Shown here: positions 1 to 10,900 of the stretch, in pieces | How positions within the stretch are numbered: the first letter of the stretch is position 1 | Layout: each line of letters opens with the position of its first letter | Assembly (NCBI GenBank): GCA_018136815.1 | Contig: CM030935.1 | Coordinates: forward strand, 5,121,294-5,156,293 | DNA from: Isochrysis galbana | Taxonomy: Eukaryota > Haptophyta > Isochrysidales > Isochrysidaceae | Length of the DNA: 35,000 bases | Direction: 5' to 3' | Notes under the pieces: generated by a model | Seen by the model: only the letters and a program-made list of their open reading frames with translations | The model's database searches: none | Told to the model about the DNA's origin: nothing | Position numbers and translations under genes: made by a program

Positions 1-3000
1 CTCACCCCTGCCTCGCGCCCGGCAGACTTTGTGCTCTGCTTCTACGACATGGACGCCGGCGTGAACAATGGCGTTGTCAACACGCTCACCGAAACGCTCA
101 CCGTCTGCAACTTCGTAAACTACATCCACCAGGGCCGCACAAGTATTCCGAGTGACCCCAACCCGCCGGCTGCCACCCAGCAGATCCTCAACTCGATGTG
201 CGACAACATCGACGTCACGCCCTACCTCGGCGTCACTGAGTACACTGACAATGGCAACAATTGCATCGATGTCGTTGGGCTCGTCTCCGGGAAGGGTTCC
301 GACAACCCCGACCGGCTCGAGTCGCCCATCTTCGTGGACACAGCAGACTGCGGCCTGTATGACATTTGCCCTGCCGACGGTGTCTCGGGAGGCGACCGTG
401 GCAACATCGGCATCGACCAGATCAACTGCTCGCCGGGCTCGATCGTGCCCGCGGCTGGCGAGTACCCCGCCACCGCCGTCGAGCCCGGGCTCGCGGGAAA
501 TCCCTACCGCTGGACCATGCCCAAGTTTATCTGCCTGCAGTACCCCGCCGGCACGACGGGCATCGACTTCCAGTACAAGGTCTCCCCCTCCAATGACGGT
601 CGCTACGGCCGCAACTTCCTTATTGGGGGCACCTCAGCCGGCCAGTGCATCACCACGCCCAACCCGCCGCCGCCCCAGACGCCGCCCTCACCACCGCCCT
701 CGCCGCCGCCCTCGCCGCCGCCGCCCTCACCCTCGCCGCCACCTCCCTTGCCGCCGCCGCCCTCAGCGCCACCGCCGCCATCGCCGCCTCCCGACATTCA
801 GCCCTCGCCACCGCCCACGCCGCCGCCCAGCCCGCCGCCTCCGTCCTCACCGCCGCCACCTTCACCGCCCCCACCGTCTCTCCCACCAAACGCGCCCGAT
901 GCTTCGCAGCAGCTCTGCTGCATGTGGATGTGGGGCGGCGAGACTGCGCCCGGCACCGGCAACTTCAACGAGGAGCGGCCCGTCCATGCGGCCAATGTGT
1001 TCCCTGCGTGGCACCCGGCTCTTGCCATCCCTCAGAACATTGCTACGGGCCTAAAGGGCTTCTCACTCATCCCCAACGCCGAAAGCGCCTCTACCAAGTT
1101 CTGGACGAATGAGCAGCTCTCCAACGGTGTGTGGGGCTACCCGCTCGACTTCGAGGTTATCGAGGCGCACGGTGCTGTCGTCTTCTATGCCTACTCGTAC
1201 GAGTACATGCTCTCCGCCAACTACTTCGTCTACACTGGCCCCAACGAGCAGGTGTTCCCGGCGGCGCCCTCATACGCGCAGCAAGTGTGGAACATGGTCT
1301 CGCTCTTCGCCATTCGCGACGACGCCGACTTGCTCTACGCCTTCTATGTCGTCGACCAGCCGTGGGACGACTCAGCCGGCTCGCTCGAGCTCAAGCTCAC
1401 CGCCACCGGCCCCATGGACGCCACTAGCTACACGCTCGAAAAGCTCACCGCGCAGGGCCTCTACAACGACGCCTTTGGCAAGGACAACTACGAGTATCAC
1501 ACTGGCATTGGCTTCTTCGAGTGGAACTGGCTTGCGTGCTGCACCGCCGGCATCGTGATGGGCCCTCTCCCGGCACTCGAGACGGAAGCCTTCATCCTGA
1601 ACTTCCAGCACCTCACCAAGCGCATGATGGGCGACATCAACAACCCCAACTCGGGTGTAGTGCAAGGCGTGCGAATCTACCAGTGGAGCAACTCGGGCGT
1701 TGAGTCCGAGTTCAAGCTTGTCAACTACGACATCCCGATGCACGTCGCCTCCGACTGGCGCTACGACGCTACCTGGTACACCATCTACTACTCAGTTGTG
1801 CCCACCACCTGTGAACTCAACGACATCGATCATGCCAACCTCGTCGCAGCCATTGCCGCCGCGTACAACTTGCCCAATTGGTACGTAACTGTGCGGTACG
1901 ACGAGCCGTCGTGCACCATCTTCATCGAGATCAAGTTTCCCGCCGACTACGAGCTCTCCTTCATCTTTTCGCAAGTCAACATCATCCGCTCTTACACTGT
2001 GACTACCTGGATCTCGCTCTTCTCCCTCTCCATCAACTCCATCTCCGAGGTGACCTACCTGAACCCTGGTCTTGGACTCGTCGGCTCGCAGTGCCCCATC
2101 ATCGGCTACGAGACCACCGGCTTCCACAACCACAATGAGCAGGGTAAGCACCCAGGCGACTTGCCGACGCGCCGACGCCTCCACGGCTACTTCGATGGCG
2201 CGCCCGGCGAGCCCATGGGCCCGGGCAATGTACCAGCATGGCCCGTGCGGCGCCCCTTTGGCGGCGCGTTTGAGGCGAACATCCTGTCCGAGGCACCGTA
2301 TGGTGGCATCTTCCTCGACTGCGAGCGCTGCGAGGACCACTGCGCCAAGCACACCAACTGTGGCGAGTGTGCCGCCGACTCACAGTGCGGCTGGTCAAAC
2401 ACCGACCTCGCGTGTCGCCCCGTCTTTGGCAACGAAAATCAGCCCTACGATGTCACCTTCAACCTGAACATCGGCACACTCGCCACAGATCGGTGCTGCT
2501 CGGTCTGCTCGGCCCACACTTACGAGCACGCATGCGTCAATGAGCCGGGCTGCGGTTGGGCTCCCTTCGATGGCCCCGGCGGAGGTGGCATATGCATCTC
2601 GGGCACGCCTGATTTCCCTTGCAGCGGCAACCTCACCGTTGTCATTTGGGACGATGTCCATGGCGGCGGCGACTGCTACGCCCAATTCGACACGCAGCTC
2701 GGCCTAGCGGGCCGCCGGCTGCAGGCAGGCAACAAGGCATGCTCCGGGGCTGGGCTCATCAACAACACCTTCCACTCGCGCGTCGATTACCTCGACATCC
2801 ACGCGCACCACGGCGTGAACCAGCTTGTCGTGCAGTACAATTCTGTTGCGCTTTCCACCGCGCTCGACACCGTTAACTACGAGGCCTTCTACCTGACCGA
2901 ATACACCGTCATCAAGAAGATGGAGCCAATCACCGTCTACCCAGACGGCCATCCCAAGTACACCATCGCCGTTGACGTCAACAAGTGGGAGGGCATGTGG

Positions 3001-4977
3001 TACGACAAGAACTTTGGCATCCCGCACAAGGACACCTGGTGCCTCAACGGCGATGGCCCAGAGGGCGTCGAGGCCTCATGCGTGCAGGAGCTTTACGGCG
3101 CGGAGGCCTTCTACGCCTACGGCTTTCCCAAGCCGTGGTCGACTAACTCGGGCATCGACCGTCACGACTCGATCGTCGTCTACCAGCTCGTGGACTCGAT
3201 TGGCGAGTCATATGTCATGGGCCACATCGACCGCTCCAACGACGGTTCGGGCGGCAAGCTTGACATGTCCATCACCACGCAGGGAATGTCCATCGTGTCG
3301 TTCACCGCACTCTTGCAGCGCTTCTTCACGCTGGCGACACAAGCCGACTATTACGCCTTCGAGGCGGCCGTCGCTGCCTTCGTCAAGGATGTGACGGGCG
3401 ACCTCGTCTCGTCTATCAAGACGACGCCGCCTCCGCCCAAGAACAACGCGCCTCATGGTGGCGACGGCCCGCGCACCCCGCTGCCGATAGGCAACCCCGA
3501 TTTTCCGGGCCTGCTCGAGCTCACCGTCCGCATCGCGTGCTTCTCGCCCGTCCAGGCGGACGCAGTCAAGACGGCACTCGAGGCGCTCACGCCTGCGCAG
3601 GCCTCGCAGCTCTTCGGCATCTTTGGCACTAACGCAGATAACACGGTGCGCAATGGCATTATGATGATCTACGGCATCACGACCGACCCGGTCCTGTTCT
3701 ACGAGAACAAGTATAACGACGCCTACGAGGACGCCTACCAATACACTGAGACAAGCAACGTGAGCGAGTTCACCTTCACGGGCCTCATTGAGGCTTCCTG
3801 GGCGTGGGACAAGTGCTGTGGCGACGGCTTCATCATCGGCCCAATGCCGCTCACCTCATGGAACATCCACTTCGCCGTACTCGCGGCGACTGGCCTCTCT
3901 TACTTCAAGATTGGCACCTACTCGTACGAGAAGCAAACGATCGGCTACTACACACTGCCGATCGAATACGCCACGCTCGCCTTTGGCGGCGTTCTCATCG
4001 AGGGCGGCACTTTAACTGATTACTGTCAGAAACTCTACTCGCCTACAACCATCTCTAGCTTCGTCGACATCCTCTCATCGAGCCAAGCCGGCCAAAACCA
4101 GGACATCTGCTCGGCGTGCGTTGCAGACCCCTCGTGCCAGTACGCGCCCAAGCATGGTGGCTGCATTTCGATTGACGCTTATGTGCCCGACTTTGGGTGC
4201 CCGCGCCAGGCCATTTCGCCGCAGATCAAGCTCTTCTCGCGCAACGGCCCGAAGGCGTTCGACGTACATAAGAACTCGACGCGGGTGGTGCGTGCGGGTA
4301 TGGACGGCTTCCTCGGCAACTTCTGCCCGTGCAACGTGCAATACCGCTATTTGCTCGTTGTCTACGAGTACCACACGATGACGCAAGTTTACTTCAAGTC
4401 GGACATCGCGCCGAGGCTCGACCATCCGTACACGTTCATCGATGTGCCATGCATTGAGACGGGCTCCTACTCCATAGTCACCGACGGCTCCGACGGTGGC
4501 CTCTCCGGCAACCCCGGCGGCTCTGGTGGCACCACCATCGGCACGAAGCGCTACGCTTACTACCTCTACCTCTGCTACCATCAAAAGGACAATGGCGGAC
4601 CATGGGACGATTGCTCGCGCCCGGCCATCTACTACGACGAGCCGCCGGGCTCCCCGCCTTCGCCGCCGCCATTTGGCCCGTCACCGACTCCACCTCCCTT
4701 CCCGCCACCCTTCACGCCGGGCCCATCACCGCCGCCCTTCCCCCCGCCCTATCCGCCGCAGCCCACGCCACCGCCCTTCATGCCCTCGCCGCCCATGCCG
4801 CCGCCCTTCCCCCCGCCGTCACCGCCCTCCACACCGCCCCCACCCCCTTCGCCGCCGCCGCCCCGCCCGCCGCCATCGCCGCCGCCACTTCCGCCGCCCG
4901 CTCAAACCATTCCGGGTGTCAATGTTCTAGTCGGCCGGCGCGTGCAAGAGGGCAGTCCGTTGCCTGAGGATTACTGA
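1..4977 (+). CDS. Partial giant secreted Cys/Pro-rich (HRGP/pherophorin-like spacer) protein with PSI-type modules
   Basis: The frame is open from the left edge to a TGA at 4975-4977 (about 1658 codons), so the 5' end is missing. A pyrimidine-rich stretch ending in CAG at 23-25 could be a splice acceptor. Seen in order: a Cys-containing N-terminal domain; a Ser-Pro-Pro-rich spacer (661-890); a Trp/Cys-rich module; two Cys-rich PSI-like modules (2320-2418, 2491-2628; CGECAADSQCGW and CVNEPGCGW cores); a second copy of the Trp/Cys module; a third PSI-like stretch (4096-4212); and a C-terminal Pro-rich tail (4639-4905). The two Trp/Cys modules share a W-x-W..CC..G.I.GP.P core at about 1512-1613 and 3787-3885. 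No transmembrane helix is visible near the C-terminus. Proline spacers of this type occur in hydroxyproline-rich wall proteins of algae, so extracellular matrix is inferred. I cannot assign a named family; it is not a typical pherophorin domain. Confidence 0.8.
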   Translation, partial: LTPASRPADFVLCFYDMDAGVNNGVVNTLTETLTVCNFVNYIHQGRTSIPSDPNPPAATQQILNSMCDNIDVTPYLGVTEYTDNGNNCIDVVGLVSGKGSDNPDRLESPIFVDTADCGLYDICPADGVSGGDRGNIGIDQINCSPGSIVPAAGEYPATAVEPGLAGNPYRWTMPKFICLQYPAGTTGIDFQYKVSPSNDGRYGRNFLIGGTSAGQCITTPNPPPPQTPPSPPPSPPPSPPPPSPSPPPPLPPPPSAPPPPSPPPDIQPSPPPTPPPSPPPPSSPPPPSPPPPSLPPNAPDASQQLCCMWMWGGETAPGTGNFNEERPVHAANVFPAWHPALAIPQNIATGLKGFSLIPNAESASTKFWTNEQLSNGVWGYPLDFEVIEAHGAVVFYAYSYEYMLSANYFVYTGPNEQVFPAAPSYAQQVWNMVSLFAIRDDADLLYAFYVVDQPWDDSAGSLELKLTATGPMDATSYTLEKLTAQGLYNDAFGKDNYEYHTGIGFFEWNWLACCTAGIVMGPLPALETEAFILNFQHLTKRMMGDINNPNSGVVQGVRIYQWSNSGVESEFKLVNYDIPMHVASDWRYDATWYTIYYSVVPTTCELNDIDHANLVAAIAAAYNLPNWYVTVRYDEPSCTIFIEIKFPADYELSFIFSQVNIIRSYTVTTWISLFSLSINSISEVTYLNPGLGLVGSQCPIIGYETTGFHNHNEQGKHPGDLPTRRRLHGYFDGAPGEPMGPGNVPAWPVRRPFGGAFEANILSEAPYGGIFLDCERCEDHCAKHTNCGECAADSQCGWSNTDLACRPVFGNENQPYDVTFNLNIGTLATDRCCSVCSAHTYEHACVNEPGCGWAPFDGPGGGGICISGTPDFPCSGNLTVVIWDDVHGGGDCYAQFDTQLGLAGRRLQAGNKACSGAGLINNTFHSRVDYLDIHAHHGVNQLVVQYNSVALSTALDTVNYEAFYLTEYTVIKKMEPITVYPDGHPKYTIAVDVNKWEGMWYDKNFGIPHKDTWCLNGDGPEGVEASCVQELYGAEAFYAYGFPKPWSTNSGIDRHDSIVVYQLVDSIGESYVMGHIDRSNDGSGGKLDMSITTQGMSIVSFTALLQRFFTLATQADYYAFEAAVAAFVKDVTGDLVSSIKTTPPPPKNNAPHGGDGPRTPLPIGNPDFPGLLELTVRIACFSPVQADAVKTALEALTPAQASQLFGIFGTNADNTVRNGIMMIYGITTDPVLFYENKYNDAYEDAYQYTETSNVSEFTFTGLIEASWAWDKCCGDGFIIGPMPLTSWNIHFAVLAATGLSYFKIGTYSYEKQTIGYYTLPIEYATLAFGGVLIEGGTLTDYCQKLYSPTTISSFVDILSSSQAGQNQDICSACVADPSCQYAPKHGGCISIDAYVPDFGCPRQAISPQIKLFSRNGPKAFDVHKNSTRVVRAGMDGFLGNFCPCNVQYRYLLVVYEYHTMTQVYFKSDIAPRLDHPYTFIDVPCIETGSYSIVTDGSDGGLSGNPGGSGGTTIGTKRYAYYLYLCYHQKDNGGPWDDCSRPAIYYDEPPGSPPSPPPFGPSPTPPPFPPPFTPGPSPPPFPPPYPPQPTPPPFMPSPPMPPPFPPPSPPSTPPPPPSPPPPRPPPSPPPLPPPAQTIPGVNVLVGRRVQEGSPLPEDY

Positions 4978-5640
4978 GAGAAGCACAACCCCTTTGGGAG
5001 CGAGTCATCGCAGCGCGTCCGCGAGCTGGGCCGGCGCCCATCGCCTCCTGCGTAGCGGCTGCCGCCGTGCTTGCGAGACAGCGCGCGACTCGTTACTCCA
5101 CCGTCTGCACATACTAGTAGGACCTATAGGACCTTCAGCTTAGGATGGACCGACGGACGGACACGAGCCCCTCGCTCGCTCAACCACGGTCTTCGTGCTC
5201 TCTTGGTGACAATCCGTGTGTAAGCGTGCGACAAATGCCTTATAAATAGCATCGCATAGTCACTGGCGATGTCAAGTGCTCCTCCGCACCCAATATAGCT
5301 ATGGTAGATTTAGATTGCAATTCAAAAAGAAATCTTTTAATTTTCTCGCCTCACACGTGGCCCTGGATCGTTCCCTCGCAGCCACGCCCCCTTCCCTTCC
5401 CTTCCTCACCCTCATTCCCCGCCCTTGCGGCAACTCCCCTCGTGCTCTACTTAGGGGCTCGGGTCATGCGGGGGGTCCGAGCATAGCGGAGTGCACCCGT
5501 CCTCAGTCCTCAGCGGCGTGTTCTCAACTCCGGGTGGTGAGGCTGTGGCTTGGTCTGATAACGTGGTTGGCAGAGAGGGGTGGCATGCGTCTAGGGGCGC
5601 CTCCTGATTCTTGTTGTTGCGTGGGGTTGTGTGTTGTTGT
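4978..5640. other. Intergenic region, no gene recognised
   Basis: This is the 3' flank of the secreted-protein gene. It contains a TATAAATA string at 5241-5248 and a short direct repeat of AGGACCT around 5118-5134. No open frame here looks coding. Nothing ties the TATA-like string to a specific transcript. Confidence 0.5.
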
Positions 5641-5646
5641 GCTCAA

Positions 5647-5664
5647 CTATCGTTAAAACGATAG
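5647..5664 (+). promoter_or_regulatory. Start-codon-proximal hairpin, copy A
   Basis: CTATCGT, a TAAA loop and ACGATAG form a 7-bp perfect stem that ends 4 nt before the ATG at 5669. The same architecture with different stem sequences is found before the ORF1 start of copies B, C and D. A role in translation or in formation of the element's 5' end is inference. Confidence 0.6.
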
Positions 5665-5668
5665 GGTC

Positions 5669-6070
5669 ATGGAGCGCGCGCCGCCTCCCAACCTCGCCGC
5701 CGCCGCCCTCGCCGCGATGGACGAAGCGTTCATGGACACGCCGATGTCGCCGAAGCGACCACGCCAAGAGGACCCACCCAGCCAGGCGGGCACAGAAGCC
5801 ATCGGGCAGCGCCCAAGCACCACCGAGAACGGCGAGCCAACAGCCTGCATGCTGGATGCCAGCATGCAGCACACACACATCACACCCCACAGCCACACCA
5901 GCCACACCATACCAGAGGGACGCTCCCCTAGGGAAGGCCTCCGGGCCGGGACCCTACACGGCCGTGGTACCGCCCTCGCGCTCCGGCGCGAGGGGTTGGC
6001 CCGGCGCCATCTCAGACAGGACCCCATTGATTGGGGGAATGTCGCATCAACACAAAGGTCAGAGCACTGA
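5669..6070 (+). pseudogene. ORF1 N-terminal remnant of LINE copy A
   Basis: This frame of 133 residues begins with the family start (MERAPPP) and is Ala/Pro/His-rich. It matches the other copies only in the N-terminal region and the basic KRPRQE segment. It stops before the domain that follows in copy B, so it is probably not a functional ORF1. Confidence 0.45.
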
Positions 6071-6114
6071 GCAGCGCATTGGTCCCCCAACATGGGGGAC
6101 AGGGCTCTCCATCC

Positions 6115-6191
6115 ATTCGGATTAATTGTTTCATTCGCTCTTCGGATTTATTGTTTCATTCGCTCTTCGGATTCATTGTTTCATTCGCTCA
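6115..6191. repeat. 25-bp tandem repeat
   Basis: Two full 25-nt units (6133-6157, 6158-6182; ATTCGCTCTTCGGATT followed by NATTGTTTC) are flanked by partial units on both sides. It lies just downstream of LINE copy A. Confidence 0.85.
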
Positions 6192-6539
6192 TCGCTCCTC
6201 GGTCTCGTTCAGGATTGCTCTTCTGCCTTTCTCGTGGCTTGTTTAGAGCTCTCCGCTATCCGTTAGTTAGGTTCTCTTCTTTCCCTCGCGGGACGCTACG
6301 ATCCTAGCAGGGGGGGGTCGCATTCGCGAATCGACACTCGTTCAGCTTCGCTCTCCTCTTCGTCGCTCGGCATTTACCTCTTCGTATCTGCCCCTTGGGC
6401 ACACCGCACTTCTGTCGTCTTATTCGATAGGTCTCTTGGAATCCTGTGCGGCAGGATTGCCCCTCGTTTGTTTCCGTTATGGTGCGATTCCCCTTCCAGA
6501 CGAGATCGCCGACAGATCGCCTTCTGATCGTCGTCCGTC
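6192..6539. other. No gene recognised
   Basis: This is pyrimidine-biased sequence with TCG-rich stretches and a short G-run near 6310. I see no coding frame with plausible composition and no RNA gene. Confidence 0.4.
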
Positions 6540-6990
6540 GTCGTCTGGCCGGAGTGTTTGGGTTTGATTTCAGTCGAGTTATGTGAGAAAGTCGTGGGGC
6601 GAGAGTCGGAGTGTTTTCCTGGGTGTCTCAGTCCGTCGTCCTGTCGTCAGTCGTCATCCGTCGCTCTCGCTCTCGTCGCTCTCGCTCTCGTAACACTCAT
6701 ACCCGCTACAGTCTCGCCTCTCCCTCTCCTCACCAGCCCCTGCCATCACAGCCCTCCTCTCACTCGCCTCTCGCCGCTCGCTCGATGTCGTTCTCGCCGC
6801 CGTCCTCGCCCTCGCCCAAGCCCGCCTGCCCGCCTTCCTCTGCTGACGGGCTTCAGCCCGTCAGCGTCTCCGAGCAGTCGTCTCCTCAGCGCCGCGCCTG
6901 CCGCCGGCTTGCCACCCTCCTCATTGCCTTCAGGCCCCATGGGCCATCCAAATTCGTCAGCAGCAGCACACACTATGACGCACGAGTCTA
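6540..6990 (+). repeat. Diverged interspersed repeat, first copy (second family)
   Basis: This segment resembles 28555-28960. Both have a GTTTGGG string, then GTCGCT/CTCG-rich sequence, then an AACACTC-AT-CGTACC-like block, then an ATG-TC start followed by a Ser/Pro-rich frame containing a similar CCTCTGCTGA string. The frame here (ATG at 6785) encodes a Ser/Pro-rich peptide ending at 6991. It could be the 5' end of another retroelement or a gene-family remnant. Similarity was judged by eye. Confidence 0.35.
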
Positions 6991-7145
6991 ATATCAAGAT
7001 ATCAAGATATCGTGGATATCGAGATATCGAGGAGCCAATCTTAGTTATCGCTATCGATCTAGATAGGTGCAGGGCACTATCACTATCGCTATCGATCTAG
7101 ATCTAGATAGCATTTCCCCCACTGTCGAGTTCGATCTAGATAGGC
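6985..7145. repeat. Clustered short AT-rich repeats (ATATCAAG and GATCTAGATAG)
   Basis: ATATCAAG-type units recur at about 6990-7030. The string ATCGATCTAGATA occurs near 7054 and 7092, with a third GATCTAGATAGG near 7131. The block differs sharply in composition from its GC-rich surroundings. Confidence 0.7.
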
Positions 7146-7921
7146 CTAAACCAAACCTGTTCCACACCTTAACCAGGATACCACCCACATGGGGATAGTT
7201 GCTGAAAACACAGCACCAAACTTGAGGTTGCAGCCTCTTGTGAGTCACTAGTAGCGTAGCGCACACCTTCAAGAATATTTTTTAGCTGTTTTCAAAGGTT
7301 TTATGATCCGCTGTGGTGGCGCGTCAACGAAGCCGGATGGTCTCCCCGCGAGACGGCTACCGAACCAGTCACCATCACCATTCCAAGCTCGTCAACTACG
7401 GCTTAAAACCGAGAATGACTGAGACTCCCTGCACTTATGCAGGTTTCATCCGCGAACGAGCACGAAGCGCACCGAAACATACGGTAGACGCCGATTGTAC
7501 GCTTTTTCAAGTGCCTCGGAGAAAGAAAAACCAGGCGCAAACACAACGATGCAGTGTGCCACGGCAAGACTGAGGCAATAAAAAGCACTATAAAATCCAC
7601 TCAACAAGTTCAAACAGGCACCAAGTAAGAAGACACTCGACTCACAGCCAAGAGGAAATAGGGCCATGGGCGGAGGACGTATCCCTGGCTGGTTCCCCGC
7701 ATTGAATGCGCTGCCACGCACGTCCATGGCGTTAGGGTGACCAACGATTGATGATGAGAACGTTCGTCACTGCGACGTGCGAATAACATCCGAGCCTCTC
7801 GACGGCGCCGCTGGTCTCAAGGCTTCGTGGTTCACGACAACATCGCCAATAGGCAACGCATGTCCGCCCATGCGTGCCACGCACCATCTCGCATGCATGC
7901 GCTTCGAGGCGAATTGGGCAC
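7146..7921. other. Intergenic region (3' flank of the minus-strand PH-domain gene)
   Basis: No convincing gene, RNA or repeat was found. The segment from about 7500 to 7921 would hold the 3' untranslated region and polyadenylation site of the minus-strand gene. Confidence 0.4.
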
Positions 7922-10900
7922 CTAATCGTTCCCTTCCTCGTCCCACATAACGGAAGATGCGGCGGCTTGCGCAAGCATGCGGCCCACCTCGTTCTCATCT
8001 TCGTCGCCGCTGCCAAAGCCGGAGGGTTGGGGCGTCGCCGAGGCCTCGTCAGATTCGTGCGGGGGGGGCTCGTTGCACTCAGTATTCGAGGGTGCGAAGT
8101 CGTGGGGCTCGTACTCACGGCTCGGACGCTCAGACTGCATGCCTTGGCGCGCGCCGTTGTGGCGGGCGTACATTGCCTCAGCGTCAGTGCGTCCCGTGGC
8201 CATCGCTTCGCGTGCGAGACTGGGTGCAGAGAAGGGGGCCGGTAAGGCGACCACCGAGCTAGCTGAATACCTTGCTTGGGTGGCGGCGGCCGGCGGGGCG
8301 AGAAATCGATCTGAGAGCGTGGCGGCGCGTGGGGCCTGATACAGCGGCGTGTCCGGGGCGCTGCGGGCGCCGACACCGCTCGCTGTGCCGACATCCTGGT
8401 GCGAGGCGGAGAGCGACGAGCCGAGGGCAGAATCGGCGAATGAGGAGCTGGGCGTCGAATCGCGCGAACGCGAGAAACACAAGGAGGGCGGGTAGAGTGA
8501 GGCATCGTGCGACTGTGCGTAGATGTGTGTATCCTGGCTAGATGACAAGGGCCAACAGTGCGAAGAATGGAGCGCATCCGGCAGCGATGTCGAGCGAGCG
8601 ATCGAGCCTTGCTTGCTGAAGAAACCCGCCTCAAGGTTGATGCTGGTTGCGGGCGGCGGCTCCGCAAACACGGTGGCTCGGGTACGCGTCGTCTGCTGCC
8701 AAAACGCTACGTCATGGTCGGCGACGGGCGTGACTGCCGTGCGCCTGGCATTCTCGAGGAGCATTTGATGGTCATAGTCATTCGGCGGCGGTGGAGGCGA
8801 GCGCCCTCGGCAGGTCGAGCCAGCCGGCGACCAGTCTTTACGACGGGATTGATCATGCGCACCGAAGTGCGACTGCTGAGCGCCGAAGTCGGTGGAGGCA
8901 TAGTGCTGGTTGGCGCTTCCCGACGCCCAACTGGAACTGGGGGCCATGGCTGTGGCGGATGGAGCGGATTTGGGGCACTGGAGTCGGCGCTCCTCAGCCA
9001 TGTTGTAGGACGTCGCGGTTGGGGCCCATGTGGAGGACATCGCCATGGCAGGCGGAGCGGCATTGAGGCACTGGAGCTGGCGCTCCTCAGTTATGCTGAA
9101 CGAGGTCGCAGCCGGCGTCCAAGAATTGGATGAGATGGCGGCGGCGGGCGGGCCGGCGGTAGGACAATGGTGCCGATGCTCCTCGGCCCTTCCGTAGTGA
9201 GTGGCGGCTGGCGCCCATGCGGCGGAGGAGATGGCTGCGGCAGGCGGGCCGGCGGCGGGGTAATGTAGCCGGCGCTCTTCAGTCATGCTGTGCACAGTCG
9301 CAGCTGACGACCACGTGCTGGAGGAGATTGCAGTGGCGGACGGAGCGGCGGCAGGGTATAAGAGCCGGGGCTCCTCGGCCACGCTGTACAAAGTCGCAGC
9401 CGGCGCCCACGCGGCGGCGGGCGCGCCAGCGGCAAGGTATTGGAGCCGGTGCTCTTCGGCCATGCCGTATGAAGTTGCGGCCGGCGACCATGTGCCGGGG
9501 GAGATGGCGGCTGCGGGCGGGTTGGCAGCTGGACACTGGAGACGATGCTCCTCCAAGAGGCCGTAGGCCAGTGACTGCCCACCGTAGGGGAAACCGCTGA
9601 TACTGGCGTGCCGGCTGGTGAACTCGGAGCCTCGTAGTTGTCCTTGAGCGCAAGCAGAATCGGCAAGTAGCTGCGTAGGGAGCTGTGAGGTGGGAGCGGT
9701 ACGTGCGCGCGCGGTCACCTCCGCTTCCAGTCCCACGGTCGGCACGCTCCCGCGATGGGGCTCCCTCGGCGCCTTTGCGCGGACCATGGAGGGGTGCGCC
9801 TTGGCCGCAAAAACAGCGTTGGGTGCACTGCCAGTCTCACAAGAGGTCACTGGGCTGAAGCAGACCGCGAGCGGGTTGAGCGGCCGCGTAGAAAGGGCCC
9901 CGTCGCCCTCATCCTCGGCAGGCGGGCTGGCAGCAGAAGTCTCGGCCGTAAGCCGTGGGGCAGCCGCGCCCTCATACTGGGAGAGGAAGAGGGCGTGGCG
10001 TAAGGTGTCGAGCCACTGGCGCTGGAGCTCGCGGGTTGAGAACAGGAGCCGGACAGTGCAGCGCGGCCCCTCGCGCAGAGGGCCGTCACCAAAGGTCGGC
10101 AGCAGGGGCACCTCTGGAGTGGGGGGCGTCCCACCGGCCGTGGCCACCTGGTCGGCTGGCGGGCACGGGTCCTCCACGCTTGCGGCCGCTCCAGTCGCCT
10201 CAGCTGGCACTGGATCGGACGCCAACTGTGCGACTGCCAGCTGATCAAGCGGCAACACCGCCTCGGCACTGAGGAGAGCGAGTGCATCCCGAGTGAGCGG
10301 CGGTGAGGTGGGCTCGTCGCTATAGGCCGAGTCCGCACCCACGTCGTCTGGTCCTGTGGCGCGAGCTGGGGGAGATGGCTCGAGCGACGCAGGCGGGGCA
10401 ACTAGCGCAGTCGCGTGGCAGCCTGGTGTGACGTCGATCACATCGTCCGGAGGCAGGTCGAGGGCGATCCGTGGCGGTAGCTTGCCCGGTTCCATCCAGT
10501 TGACGAGCTCGAGCCGGAGCCCGTACATCACATCCCCTGGATCTGGCTCTACGGTCCCGGCGCCTGGTGCCAGCGCCACGCCGACAGCCGCGTCGACGCC
10601 ACTCGAGTCATCATTCTTCTCTGACGCCACCGAGCCCTCCATATAGGAGGCGGCCGGCGCTGCACCGCCAGCAACGGCGCTGTCCCTCTCGTTGGACAAG
10701 GGCTCACCGCCGGGCGCGCTCGCTTCCGTATACTCCTCGATCGTGCGAACGTGTCGGAGCGTGAGGATGCCAAGCCGCTCAACCTTGGAGGGGCTCGTGT
10801 GGATCGTAAGCGTGTTGAGGGTCAGCGAGAGCCATACATCACGCCAGACTGCTCCGTCGCCAGTGTCACTCGTTTCAGAGCCGCTGCCGCCCCCGCCCGT

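Larger units (their letters stand above)
5638..6105 (+). mobile_element. LINE-like element copy A, 5' fragment
   Basis: The fragment shares with three other loci in the window a short hairpin followed by an ATG that opens with Met-Glu-Arg-Ala (ATG at 5669). Its frame runs to 6070 (133 residues) and has an early basic Lys-Arg-Pro-Arg segment, as in copy B. It contains two further strong inverted repeats: an 11-bp stem with ATG loop at 5845-5869 and an 8-bp stem at 6082-6100. No ORF1 globular domain, endonuclease or reverse transcriptase follows, so only the 5' end is present. The right boundary is uncertain and no target duplication was found. The left boundary is set by analogy with copy D. 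Confidence 0.6.

Noticed and set aside
31..33. GTG at 31 as start codon of the secreted protein
   Set aside because: The frame is open to the left edge and eukaryotic genes seldom start at GTG; the gene is simply cut by the window or starts at an exon.
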